A stretch of 64,000 nucleotides of DNA from JAHDFB01 sp965658745 (GTDB lineage: Bacteria; Bacteroidota; Bacteroidia; Chitinophagales; Saprospiraceae): the NCBI GenBank assembly GCA_965658745.1, contig CBFHTK010000004.1, forward strand, positions 1 to 64,000, read 5' to 3'. Of the stretch, positions 54,551 through 63,259 are shown one piece after another. The position numbers were made by a program, and so were the translations under genes. The notes beneath the pieces are model-generated. The model did not search any database and was not told where the DNA came from. It saw only the letters and a list, made by a program, of their open reading frames with translations. Within the stretch, counting starts at the first letter, position 1. Every line of letters begins with the position of its first letter.

Positions 54551-55210
54551 CTAATACTCGATTCGTCGACTTACGAAACTGAAAGGATCTTCATTGACAA
54601 AGCCCCATTTTTCAGTCCACATTCCGTGGTCATTGTATTTTGTTATATTGAAAACTTCAGTTAAAACGACAGTTCCATCTCCCTGAAGCACTTGAACTTG
54701 TTGCTCGTTGCCGTTCTTGTCAAATGAATACCTCATTATGCGCACGGGAAGATCATCGCTATTACAAATTGTTTTTTCAACAACATTGTCTTTATTATCG
54801 TATTTGAATTTTTCAATTCTAAGAAGTTCATCAGAGCTAGCGTCAAAGGCATTAGCTTTTGCAACTCGATCATATGAATCAAGTTCAAAAACGTAATAAC
54901 TCAGTAGACTGTCCTTTGCGTCTTTGTATTGAGAGCCTTTTGGAACTATAGTTCCTTCCTTAAATACACGTATCTCTTTCGCAGCTAACTTTTTGTTTTG
55001 ATCATAAAAGAGTCTTGCAGTTTCTTCGCCGCTTTCTCCATATTGAACAGTTTCGAGATACTGGATTTCATCTTTTTGTTTAGACTCTTTTGTACCTGTA
55101 ACAGACCATCGCTCTAGTGAAATACTAGCTGGTTCATCAATGCTAGGTTCACAACCACTGATAACAAAGCCAAAAGAAACAATGAGTATTAGCCTAGTAA
55201 TTGAATTCAT
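54551..55210 (-). CDS. Hypothetical lipoprotein with YD-like beta repeats
   Basis: 219 residues. Lipoprotein signal (LILIVSFGFVISGCEPS, Cys about 20). The rest consists of short strand repeats with Y or F, Asp and Lys at turns (ETARLFYDQNKKLAAKEI, YVFELDSYDRVAKANAFD, IEKFKYDNKDNVVEK, MRYSFDKNGNEQQVQVLQ), resembling the YD-repeat beta sheets of Bacteroidota surface lipoproteins. No enzyme motif is seen. It follows another exported protein gene by 29 bases on the same strand, so the two may be cotranscribed. Confidence 0.75.
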   Translation of the reverse strand: MNSITRLILIVSFGFVISGCEPSIDEPASISLERWSVTGTKESKQKDEIQYLETVQYGESGEETARLFYDQNKKLAAKEIRVFKEGTIVPKGSQYKDAKDSLLSYYVFELDSYDRVAKANAFDASSDELLRIEKFKYDNKDNVVEKTICNSDDLPVRIMRYSFDKNGNEQQVQVLQGDGTVVLTEVFNITKYNDHGMWTEKWGFVNEDPFSFVSRRIEY

Positions 55211-55239
55211 AATGAGTTTATAGAAGGATTAGAAAGTTA

Positions 55240-55812
55240 CTAAACTTTTGAACAAGGAGTGATACTAGTTATGTTATCTATCAATATATGTCCTTTGATA
55301 GGGTTATCAGTGTCTGAGTGAAAAGCTTCGATCGTAATGTATTTCAATTTCTTTTCGGGTGTAAATTCAATTTTATGAACTTCCCAATCTTTGTTTTCTA
55401 CAAGTTTTGAACTGTAAAGAAGCTGTGACTTCTTGCATTTCCTGTTTCCAGCATATATTCTGAATGAAATTCGACCATTAAATCCGCTGTAAGTATCACA
55501 GCTTGCTGCGCTCAGAAAAAACGTATAGCAATTATCAGCTTCTAAGGGTGTACTCAGTCTTTGCCCTATGCTCTCAAACGTACCGTCAATTCTTGTAATG
55601 AGTCCCACAAAGGTCTCTCCCTCCTCTGCCTCCAGATCCACACCCCAAGGGCCTGGTAATATGTCAGGTGTTGTACCGCGTTCGCAAGCAAACCATCCCA
55701 TTGGCACCGTGGCATCTGCTGGTTCATCTTCAAATGACGGGTTATTGAACATGATTTGAGCCGAAGTAAATTGATAGCAAAGGCTTATCAAAACAAGTAA
55801 AACGAATCTCAT
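55240..55812 (-). CDS. Secreted jelly-roll (carbohydrate-binding-like) protein
   Basis: 190 residues from ATG 55812 (a TTG at 55827 adds five). Signal peptide RFVLLVLISLCYQFTSAQ. The body opens MFNNPSFEDEPADATVPMGWFACERGTTPDILPGPWGV and continues with EGETFVGLITRIDGTFESIGQRL, NCYTFFLSAAS and HILIDNITSITPC, a single CBM-like jelly roll of the kind often found in front of OmpA domains in gliding-type Bacteroidota. Here it stands alone and lacks a T9SS sorting domain. Confidence 0.75.
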   Translation of the reverse strand: MRFVLLVLISLCYQFTSAQIMFNNPSFEDEPADATVPMGWFACERGTTPDILPGPWGVDLEAEEGETFVGLITRIDGTFESIGQRLSTPLEADNCYTFFLSAASCDTYSGFNGRISFRIYAGNRKCKKSQLLYSSKLVENKDWEVHKIEFTPEKKLKYITIEAFHSDTDNPIKGHILIDNITSITPCSKV

Positions 55813-55988
55813 ATGATCTTGATTCAATGTGCAAAAAAAATTAACTATTAATATGTAAACATTTCAATGGCAACAAATATATACAATGTAGATGTATAGA
55901 ATGTGTTTTGCCCATATCATAGCAAATAGTATTAGGATAATTTAAAATATATTGAAGATAAATGCACGAAAGTAATTATGCATAAACA

Positions 55989-55996
55989 TACATTTG
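55989..55996 (+). promoter_or_regulatory. -7 motif at the ftsX start
   Basis: TACATTTG (TAnnTTTG), ending 4 bases before the ftsX ATG at 56001, so the transcript would start at or next to the start codon. Confidence 0.4.
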
Positions 55997-56000
55997 CGGT

Positions 56001-56855
56001 ATGCTAAAGTGGAATTCACGTAAGTTTTTTACCTTGTTCAGTGTTGTGCTTGTTCTCACATTGTTTGGGATCTACGGTATTACTTTATTGCATACAAGTA
56101 ATATGACTAAAATCTTAAAAGAGAATATCAACTTAATTGCGGAATTAGATGCGAACCTGAATGTTGATCAAGTAGATAAAATTAAGCAGGCCATAGGTCA
56201 ATTAGAACAAGTAAAGGCAGAGACAATCCGATTTATACCTAAGTCAGAGGCGCTTATTGAGATGAATAGTGAACTTGGTTCATCTTCTATGCTATCTGAA
56301 TCTGATAATCCTTTTAAGGATGTAATTGTATTTAATGTAACTGCTGAATTTGTAGATACTGAAGGATTACAGAATGTGCGGTCGAAAGTAGAGACAATTA
56401 ACGGGATTTCAGAGTTAAGCTACTATGAAAAGATCTATGAATATGTAGGATCAAATGTTAGAAAGGTAATCAATGTACTTCTGGTACTGGGCTTGATCCT
56501 CTCTTTCTTTGCATTTGCACTTATCTACAGTACGATACAGCTAAATTTGTATGCTGATCGTTTCAAAATCAGGACTATGGAACTTGTCGGGGCAAATTGG
56601 GCTCAAATAAGAAAGCCTTTCATTGTAGATTCCCTTCGTTTAGCGCTTCAATCTACGATAGTTTCAGTCTTGATATTATCATTACTCTTGATTCTATTGG
56701 CAACACAATTTACTCATTTCAACAAGGTGTTCAATTTTGGCTATGTTACATTAGTAGTTGTTTGTATGTTTATATTCTCTGTGTTTATCACTCAATTAGC
56801 GAGCTATATGGTTGTCAATAGATACTTGGGAGCTTCAAAATCCAAATTCTATTGA
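56001..56855 (+). CDS. ftsX: Cell division protein FtsX (ABC transporter permease-like)
   Basis: 284 residues with four spans: an N-terminal one (FFTLFSVVLVLTLFGIYGITLL), a large extracytoplasmic loop (FIPKSEALIEMNSELGS, PFKDVIVFNV, VRSKVETINGISELSYYEKI), then three C-terminal spans (VLLVLGLILSFFAFALIYSTIQL, IVSVLILSLLLILLATQF, VVVCMFIFSVFITQLASYM) with RTMELVGANWAQIRKPF between them, the FtsX hallmark. With FtsE it controls peptidoglycan hydrolases during division. FtsE is not in the window. It begins the conserved Bacteroidota order ftsX-DUF3098-uppP-truB. Confidence 0.93.
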   Translation: MLKWNSRKFFTLFSVVLVLTLFGIYGITLLHTSNMTKILKENINLIAELDANLNVDQVDKIKQAIGQLEQVKAETIRFIPKSEALIEMNSELGSSSMLSESDNPFKDVIVFNVTAEFVDTEGLQNVRSKVETINGISELSYYEKIYEYVGSNVRKVINVLLVLGLILSFFAFALIYSTIQLNLYADRFKIRTMELVGANWAQIRKPFIVDSLRLALQSTIVSVLILSLLLILLATQFTHFNKVFNFGYVTLVVVCMFIFSVFITQLASYMVVNRYLGASKSKFY

Positions 56856-56918
56856 GATCAATGGGAAGTAGTCTATTCACTAGTTTTTTAATACATTTGT
56901 GAAAATTATATATGAACA

Positions 56919-57224
56919 ATGGCAAAATCAAAAAATAAACTTGACAAACAAGGAGCTTCTACTGAAGGTCCGGCAAAAAAGTTTAAAGCGCAGTCATCGG
57001 TATCGGGCAATTCAGGAGAATTGTTATACGGTAAGCCATTTTACACTTGGATGCTGATTGGTCTAGGATTTATCGTGCTGGGGTTTATATTAATGGCTGG
57101 CGGTAATCAAGCTCCTAATGAGTGGAATGCCGACGAGATATACAGCATTCGAAGAACAGTAATAGCTCCTATAGCTATTCTGATTGGCTTGGTGATCGAG
57201 ATTTACGCGATATTTAAGAAATAG
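56919..57224 (+). CDS. DUF3098-type small membrane protein
   Basis: 101 residues. A basic, disordered N-terminus (AKSKNKLDKQGASTEGPAKK) is followed by two spans (FYTWMLIGLGFIVLGFILMAGG and VIAPIAILIGLVIEIYAIF), with NEWNADEIYSIRRT between. This is the DUF3098 pattern that sits between ftsX and uppP in Bacteroidota. Function is unknown; position suggests envelope or division. Confidence 0.88.
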   Translation: MAKSKNKLDKQGASTEGPAKKFKAQSSVSGNSGELLYGKPFYTWMLIGLGFIVLGFILMAGGNQAPNEWNADEIYSIRRTVIAPIAILIGLVIEIYAIFKK

Positions 57225-57227
57225 AAA

Positions 57228-58022
57228 ATGGATATTTTCGAAGCGGTGATCCTTGGAATCATTCAAGGTCTTACTGAGTTCTTACCAGTCAGCAGCAGCG
57301 GACATCTTGAAATAGCAAAGTATATTCTCCAAGATGAAAGTATTCAATCAAAGTCTTTATTGTTTACAGTTCTTCTTCATTTTGGTACCGCAATCAGTAC
57401 CATTGTTGTTTTTTGGAAGGACATTCTAGAAATCGTGAAAGGATTGTTCTCACGAGATAGTGAGTCGGTATCATTTACTGGGAAAATAATTATATCGATG
57501 ATTCCTGCAGCAATTGTGGGAGTACTATTTGATGACTTGATAGAATCATTCTTCAATAATCAAATCATGTTGGTAGCGACAATGTTAATTGTGACTGGAG
57601 TGCTACTGTTTGTGGCGGACCGAGCAAAAGTTACCAACAAGCAAGTTTCTTGGATAGATGCTTTAATCATTGGAGTGGCGCAGATGGTAGCTATCCTTCC
57701 CGGTATTTCGCGTTCTGGAGCTACAATATCAACTTCAGTTTTATTAGGAATTGATCGTTACAAAGCTGCTCGCTTTTCATTCCTGATGGTAGTACCCTTG
57801 ATCTTTGGTAAAATGGCAAAGGATGTATTAGGTGGTGATTTTCAAGTAGGAAGTGAAATTGGTGTTGAACTTATAGCTGGTTTTATCGCGGCTTTAACTA
57901 CTGGATATTTCGCATGCACCTGGATGATCAGTCTAGTCAAGAAAGCACAATTGAGATATTTCGCTTACTACTGCTTTGTAGTTGCAGCATTTGTACTCGC
58001 ATACCTAATTTTTATTAACTAG
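57228..58022 (+). CDS. uppP: Undecaprenyl-diphosphate phosphatase
   Basis: 264 residues, polytopic. Catalytic motif 1 LGIIQGLTEFLPVSSSGHL near the N-terminus and motif 2 LPGISRSGATISTSVLLGI in the second half, with inverted repeat topology. It recycles the C55 lipid carrier for peptidoglycan, O-antigen and capsule synthesis. It starts 3 bases after the DUF3098 gene. Confidence 0.97.
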   Translation: MDIFEAVILGIIQGLTEFLPVSSSGHLEIAKYILQDESIQSKSLLFTVLLHFGTAISTIVVFWKDILEIVKGLFSRDSESVSFTGKIIISMIPAAIVGVLFDDLIESFFNNQIMLVATMLIVTGVLLFVADRAKVTNKQVSWIDALIIGVAQMVAILPGISRSGATISTSVLLGIDRYKAARFSFLMVVPLIFGKMAKDVLGGDFQVGSEIGVELIAGFIAALTTGYFACTWMISLVKKAQLRYFAYYCFVVAAFVLAYLIFIN

Positions 58023-58069
58023 CGATTCAAGTCGTTACTATTGGCTTTAGCTAAATCGTTAAGTTATCT

Positions 58070-58077
58070 TACTTTTG
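58070..58077 (+). promoter_or_regulatory. -7 motif upstream of truB
   Basis: TACTTTTG (TAnnTTTG), 37 bases before the truB ATG in the 92-base spacer after uppP; it could begin a truB-gldAFG transcript. Confidence 0.5.
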
Positions 58078-58114
58078 CGTTTTTCTATTAATTCGCTAGA
58101 TTCAACATATATAA

Positions 58115-58864
58115 ATGAATCATAAATTTTTCGTTAAGTCAGACGAGTATGAACCCTTGTTTAAGGAAGGAGTTGTAATACTTATTGATAAACCTTTTAA
58201 TTGGACCTCATTTGCTGTGGTCAACAAGGTGCGATATAGACTTAGTAAGATTGAAGGTGTGAAGCGAATTAAAGTTGGTCATGCTGGCACTTTGGATCCA
58301 CTGGCCACAGGTTTGTTGATTCTATGTACAGGGAAGTATACCAAGATGATTGATCAGTTTCAAGGTATGAAGAAGAGATATACTGGAACAATAACATTGG
58401 GCTCTACGACTCCAAGTTATGATTTGGAAACTGAGATTGATCATAATTTTCCAACCGATCATCTGTCGGAAGAGATGATAAGGGGTCAAGCCCAAAAATT
58501 TGTTGGTGCAATTCAACAGAAACCACCTATATATTCAGCAATAAAATCAGGAGGAGAGCGCTTATATAAAAAGGCACGAAGAGGCGAATCTATCGAAATA
58601 AAGGCGAGGGAAGTAGTGGTTGATGATTTTGAAATCGTTAATATAGAGATGCCCGAAGTAGATTTTAAGCTAGATTGTTCGAAAGGTACTTATGTGCGTT
58701 CTCTCGCACATGATTTAGGTCAAGCTTTAGACACAGGAGCGCATCTGAGTCGGCTGAGAAGAGAGCGCATTGGTGAATATGATGTCTCAGATGCTTGGAA
58801 TTTAGAGGAATTAATTGAAGTATTGGATGATTTGTTATTAAAAAAAGGCACCCATGTCAGTTGA
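58115..58864 (+). CDS. truB: tRNA pseudouridine-55 synthase
   Basis: 249 residues. Catalytic Asp61 in VGHAGTLDPLATGLLIL, preceded by LIDKPFNWTSFAVVNKVR, then KRYTGTITLGSTTPSYDLETE, QKPPIYSAIKSGGERLYKKARRGE and CSKGTYVRSLAHDLG. It makes Psi55 in the T loop of tRNA. Its last 11 bases overlap the gldA start. Confidence 0.97.
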   Translation: MNHKFFVKSDEYEPLFKEGVVILIDKPFNWTSFAVVNKVRYRLSKIEGVKRIKVGHAGTLDPLATGLLILCTGKYTKMIDQFQGMKKRYTGTITLGSTTPSYDLETEIDHNFPTDHLSEEMIRGQAQKFVGAIQQKPPIYSAIKSGGERLYKKARRGESIEIKAREVVVDDFEIVNIEMPEVDFKLDCSKGTYVRSLAHDLGQALDTGAHLSRLRRERIGEYDVSDAWNLEELIEVLDDLLLKKGTHVS

Positions 58865-59774
58865 ACTAAATGAATTAACAAAAAAATTTGGTGATCAAAT
58901 AGCTGTAAATGGAATTAGTTTTACAGCTAAACCAGGTGAGATAGTTGGATTTTTGGGCCCAAATGGCGCAGGTAAGTCAACTACCATGAAAATGCTGACT
59001 TGCTACAGCGAGCCAACTTCTGGAAGTGCAAAAGTTTGCGGTTTTGATATCGAGACGCAGTCGAAAGATGTCAGAGCAGCAATAGGATATCTTCCCGAAC
59101 ATAATCCTTTGTATAAAGATATGTACGTGAAAGAGTTTCTGGGATTTGTTGCAGGAATTCATCAAGTATCGAAACCTTCGAAGCGGATAAATGAGCTTAT
59201 CGAGATGACGGGACTTGGCTTGGAGCAGCATAAACTGATTGGTGCACTTTCTAAGGGATATCGCCAGCGAGTTGGTTTGGCCCAAGCGATGATGCATGAT
59301 CCAGAGGTTTTGATTTTGGATGAACCTACTTCAGGTCTTGACCCCAATCAATTGAATGATATAAGACAATTGATCCAGACACTCGGTGAAAAGAAAACAG
59401 TAATTTTTTCTACGCATATTATGCAAGAAGTGACAGCCCTTTGTGATCGTGTTTTAATCATTAATCGTGGAAATCTTGTTGCAGACGACCCAATCGAAGT
59501 ATTGCAACAACGAGTTATTTCAGATCATCAGATTTATATAACCCTTGAAAAGAAAGTCAATGAATCAGCTTTTGCTGAAATCAAAGACATCCGTAAGATC
59601 AAGAAATTGTCTGAGGTGTCGGGCTACAGATACGAGATTATGGCAGCAGCTGACATCCGAAAAGACCTTTTTGAATGGGCAGTACGCAATAATCTGGTTA
59701 TTCTGGAACTTACTAAGTCACAGGTAAGTGTTGAAAATGTATTCCGTCAATTAACACAAGAAAAAAATGTTTAG
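58854..59774 (+). CDS. gldA: Gliding-motility-type ABC transporter ATP-binding protein GldA
   Basis: 306 residues. Walker A GPNGAGKSTTMKM (about 35-47), Q loop EHNPLYKDM, signature LSKGYRQRVGLAQAMMHDP, Walker B VLILDEPTSGLDPNQL and the H loop FSTHIMQEV. The C-terminal region is typical of the CcmA/GldA group. It energises the GldFG membrane complex encoded directly downstream. In Flavobacterium johnsoniae, GldAFG is needed for gliding; in other Bacteroidota it may serve another envelope role. Confidence 0.93.
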   Translation: MSVELNELTKKFGDQIAVNGISFTAKPGEIVGFLGPNGAGKSTTMKMLTCYSEPTSGSAKVCGFDIETQSKDVRAAIGYLPEHNPLYKDMYVKEFLGFVAGIHQVSKPSKRINELIEMTGLGLEQHKLIGALSKGYRQRVGLAQAMMHDPEVLILDEPTSGLDPNQLNDIRQLIQTLGEKKTVIFSTHIMQEVTALCDRVLIINRGNLVADDPIEVLQQRVISDHQIYITLEKKVNESAFAEIKDIRKIKKLSEVSGYRYEIMAAADIRKDLFEWAVRNNLVILELTKSQVSVENVFRQLTQEKNV

Positions 59775-60498
59775 TATTTATAGAAAAGAGCTGACAGCTT
59801 ACTTTAGTTCGTTGATCGCGTACATCACACTAGGAGTTTTTCTGCTGGTGTTGGGTTTGTTTGTGTGGGTTTTCAATGATACAAGTATTCTTGCATACAA
59901 TTACGCTGGGTTAAATCAACTTTTTACAATCACACCACTGGTGTTCACTTTTCTAATTCCTGCAATTACGATGCGTTCTTTTGCTGAAGAGAAGCAGAAT
60001 GGAACAATCGAACTACTGGCGACGAAGCCGCTATCAGATTTTCAGATAATTATGGCGAAGTATCTTGCAGCAGCTTCGTTGATTTTGATAGCACTTGTAC
60101 CGACACTTATTTATGTCTATTCTGTTTATCAACTCGGCTCACCCAAGGGAAATCTTGATATTGGAGCAACCATTGGTTCATATGTTGCACTGATCTGCTT
60201 AGTAGGGGCTTTTGTTGCAATTGGTATTTTTTCATCAACAGTGACAAATAATCAAATTGTAGCTTTTGTACTAGGAACATTTTTATGTTTTTTCGTTTAT
60301 TGGGCTTTTTACTACATATCACGGACTCCAATTTTCGTTGGAAGATTAGACGACATAATCGAGAAATTAGGAATATCATATCATTTTGAGTCTCTTTCCC
60401 GTGGTGTTGTAGATTCTAGGAACCTACTTTATTTTGCAAGTATCATTGTATTCTTTTTGGCAGCGACAGGTACTGTCCTTAAAATTTCGAAGAGATGA
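59767..60498 (+). CDS. gldF: ABC transporter permease GldF
   Basis: 243 residues with six spans, among them SLIAYITLGVFLLVLGLFVWVF, TITPLVFTFLIPAITM and AFVLGTFLCFFVYWAFYYI. The cytoplasmic motif RSFAEEKQNGTIELLATKPLSDFQIIMAKYLAA is shared by GldF and NosY-type permeases. Its start overlaps gldA by 8 bases and its stop overlaps gldG by 4. Confidence 0.92.
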   Translation: MFSIYRKELTAYFSSLIAYITLGVFLLVLGLFVWVFNDTSILAYNYAGLNQLFTITPLVFTFLIPAITMRSFAEEKQNGTIELLATKPLSDFQIIMAKYLAAASLILIALVPTLIYVYSVYQLGSPKGNLDIGATIGSYVALICLVGAFVAIGIFSSTVTNNQIVAFVLGTFLCFFVYWAFYYISRTPIFVGRLDDIIEKLGISYHFESLSRGVVDSRNLLYFASIIVFFLAATGTVLKISKR

Positions 60499-62204
60499 TG
60501 AAAACAACTAGTTCTTTAGCAAATTTGTTGATTCTTCTTGGAATTCTTGTAGTATTGAATTTGATAGGAAGTCGATTCTATACTTATCTTGATTTGACCG
60601 AAGATAAAAGATATACACTTACGGATTCCACCAAGAAATTGCTAAATAAAACAGATGATAACTATTATGTAACTGTTTATTTGGATGGAACTTTTCCTGC
60701 AAGTATTAAGAGATTTAGAGATCGGGTGGAAGAGACCTTGAAGCAATTTCAAGGTGAGAGCGCCTATATTAATTATGAGTTTATAGATCCTATTGATGGA
60801 ACTCCCGAGGAGGTCAAGTTAATGGAGAAAAATCTTGTGGATCAAAGATTGTATCCTACTACGATCAACTACTTTGATGGTGAGGAAAACATCATGAAGC
60901 CCATCTTTCCTTATGCAGTTTTTAAGTACTTCAATAAAGAGGTCCAAGTAAATTTGCTAGATGTTGAGGGTGTCACTAACTATGATGATCAAACCTTGAA
61001 CGCTGCTGAAGGAGTTTTAGAATACAAATTTGCCAACGCGATATCTAAATTGCAACTACAGAATAAACCCATCATAGCTTATACGACAGGAAATGGAGAA
61101 TACGAGATTAATCAAATTGCATCTCTAAATAGACATTTAAGGAAATACTACCGTCCTGTGCAGATAGATCTTGACACGATGTACAATCTTACTAATGCAG
61201 TAGATTTAGTGATTGTCGCTGCTCCCAAAACTGCATTTAGTGCGAGGAATCAGTTTATGCTAGACCAATATATTATGAGCGGCGGACGTGTGCTTTGGTT
61301 AATTGAAGAAATGGACATTAGGCTCGATAGCATAGCATTTGGATCTGGATATATACCACCATTGATTGACCACGGCCTAGATAATTTATTCTTTAAATAT
61401 GGCTTTAAAATACTTGACAATAGTATTTTGGACCTCGAGTCCTCTTCAATTCCTCAAGTGGTGGGTAATGCTGGAGGTACTCCACAGATGGATATGTTTA
61501 AATATTACTATCATCCATTGATTTCTTCAACATCAAGTCACCCAATTGTAAAGAATATCGATCGAATCAATATGTTCTTTCCTTCAACGATTGATACTGT
61601 TGTAACAAAGCCAGGCATCAAAAAGACGTTTTTACTGAAATCGAGTCAGTACAGCCGTTATCAGTTAGCTCCGTTAAGTCTTGATTTTCGAATGCTGGGT
61701 ATCAAGCCTCAAGTAAGTAAATTCAATCGTGGAAATCAGCCGGTTGCATTATTACTGGAAGGTGAATTTGAGTCCGCATTTAAGAATCGATTGACTCAGG
61801 AGCAGAATGAAGCTTTGGCAAGAGTTGGTCGTAAATTTCTGGACGAAAGTCCATCTACTTCTATGATTGTAATAAGTGATGCAGAATTCACAAAAAACCT
61901 CTATAATCCTGATAATAATAATATAACCCCAATTGGATTTAATAAGTGGGAAAGGAAGATCTACGCAGGTAATAAGGACTTGATATTGAACTCAGTAGAG
62001 TATCTTTTGGACAAGGACGGAATATTGGCTTCAAGGGCAAAGGAATTTCAGATGAGACTTCTTGATGAGCAAGAAGTTACCAATCGAAAAATGTACTGGC
62101 AAAGTCTAAACATTGCTTTTCCGATTATTAGTTTAGTCGTATTTGGTTTGATCTTCTATTTTGCAAGAAAATATCGTTTTAGTAAGAAGCGCGTAGCGCA
62201 ATAA
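60495..62204 (+). CDS. gldG: Gliding-motility-associated ABC substrate-binding protein GldG
   Basis: 569 residues. One N-terminal span (LANLLILLGILVVLNLIGSRF), the opening YLDLTEDKRYTLTDSTKKLL typical of GldG, a large extracytoplasmic domain (KPIIAYTTGNGEYEINQIASL, LDQYIMSGGRVLWLIEEMDI) and one C-terminal span (LNIAFPIISLVVFGLIFYFARKYRF). It completes the GldAFG complex. The next gene encodes a related DUF4340 protein. Confidence 0.93.
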   Translation: MMKTTSSLANLLILLGILVVLNLIGSRFYTYLDLTEDKRYTLTDSTKKLLNKTDDNYYVTVYLDGTFPASIKRFRDRVEETLKQFQGESAYINYEFIDPIDGTPEEVKLMEKNLVDQRLYPTTINYFDGEENIMKPIFPYAVFKYFNKEVQVNLLDVEGVTNYDDQTLNAAEGVLEYKFANAISKLQLQNKPIIAYTTGNGEYEINQIASLNRHLRKYYRPVQIDLDTMYNLTNAVDLVIVAAPKTAFSARNQFMLDQYIMSGGRVLWLIEEMDIRLDSIAFGSGYIPPLIDHGLDNLFFKYGFKILDNSILDLESSSIPQVVGNAGGTPQMDMFKYYYHPLISSTSSHPIVKNIDRINMFFPSTIDTVVTKPGIKKTFLLKSSQYSRYQLAPLSLDFRMLGIKPQVSKFNRGNQPVALLLEGEFESAFKNRLTQEQNEALARVGRKFLDESPSTSMIVISDAEFTKNLYNPDNNNITPIGFNKWERKIYAGNKDLILNSVEYLLDKDGILASRAKEFQMRLLDEQEVTNRKMYWQSLNIAFPIISLVVFGLIFYFARKYRFSKKRVAQ

Positions 62205-62214
62205 AATATAAGAA

Positions 62215-63225
62215 GTGAAAAGGACGCTGATCATGTTGGCTTTATTGGTAATTCTCGCGGGAGGTTACTATTTCTATACAACGCAAGAGGATGAGAAAAT
62301 TGAGGCAATCAAAGCAGAAAGAGACTTTGCCGTTGACAAGGACTTGATAAAAAAAGTTGTTTTTACAACAAAAGATGGTAAGACTCAAACTGTCACAGAA
62401 AAGGGTGGAATCTGGTACATCGATGGAAAGCGAATGTCAAAGAATCAAAGTTTTCTCTTTGTAGAAGCACTATCGAGTATCCGTATGGAGAGTATCCCTC
62501 CAAAAGGAGCTTATAATCAGATCATGAAAACCATTGGTCGCATAGGTATATTGGTTCGCGTTTATGGAGAAAGTGATGAGTTGCTTAAGTCTTACTATGT
62601 AGGTGGCGTACCACCAGACGAGAGAGGAACATATTATCTGATGGATGGGGCAAAGCAACCGTATTTACTTAATATTCCTGGTATGGAGGGAAGTACGAGA
62701 GGGCGATTTATTAAGAAGCCTGATGATTGGTTGGATCGAGCAATGTTTCGTTATCCAAACAAAGATATTCAGGAAATAACAGTCGAGTACCCGAGATCGA
62801 AGAATGACTCTTATAAGCTTCAGAAGAAAGGTAATTCATATGATGTGACTCCATTTTATAAATTTACACCCAAGAAGAAAGCAAGTGTAAATGAACGCCT
62901 TGTTGGGGACTATCTCGAAAACTTTCATATAGGATTCTTTACGGAGGCATATGTTAATGATCATCCACTTAGAGATTCAATAGTGACACATATGGAGCCA
63001 TTTAGTAAAATTAGGATCACCAACGAAACCGGAGATGTCAAAAGTCTGGATTTATACCCACTTAATGAGGTCTTTAATATGCAAGGTCAAGCTATAGGGC
63101 CCAACGTAGACAAGTATATTGAGCGCTACTATGTTAATGTTGACGGTGGAGAACGATTTATGCTTACTCAACATATCCTTGCCAAGAAGTTTTTATGGGG
63201 ATATGATTTCTTTTTCAGGTCTTAA
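62215..63225 (+). CDS. DUF4340-type protein of the gld operon
   Basis: 336 residues, GTG start 11 bases after gldG. One N-terminal span (TLIMLALLVILAGGYYFYT), then KVVFTTKDGKTQTVTEKGGIWYIDGKRMS and LLKSYYVGGVPPDERGTYYLM, which match DUF4340 repeats. DUF4340 proteins often follow GldG-like genes in ABC loci and probably act on the periplasmic side. No catalytic motif is visible. Confidence 0.8.
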   Translation: MKRTLIMLALLVILAGGYYFYTTQEDEKIEAIKAERDFAVDKDLIKKVVFTTKDGKTQTVTEKGGIWYIDGKRMSKNQSFLFVEALSSIRMESIPPKGAYNQIMKTIGRIGILVRVYGESDELLKSYYVGGVPPDERGTYYLMDGAKQPYLLNIPGMEGSTRGRFIKKPDDWLDRAMFRYPNKDIQEITVEYPRSKNDSYKLQKKGNSYDVTPFYKFTPKKKASVNERLVGDYLENFHIGFFTEAYVNDHPLRDSIVTHMEPFSKIRITNETGDVKSLDLYPLNEVFNMQGQAIGPNVDKYIERYYVNVDGGERFMLTQHILAKKFLWGYDFFFRS

Positions 63226-63259
63226 AAGGAAGACTAAAGATTAATCTTATCTTTAGATT

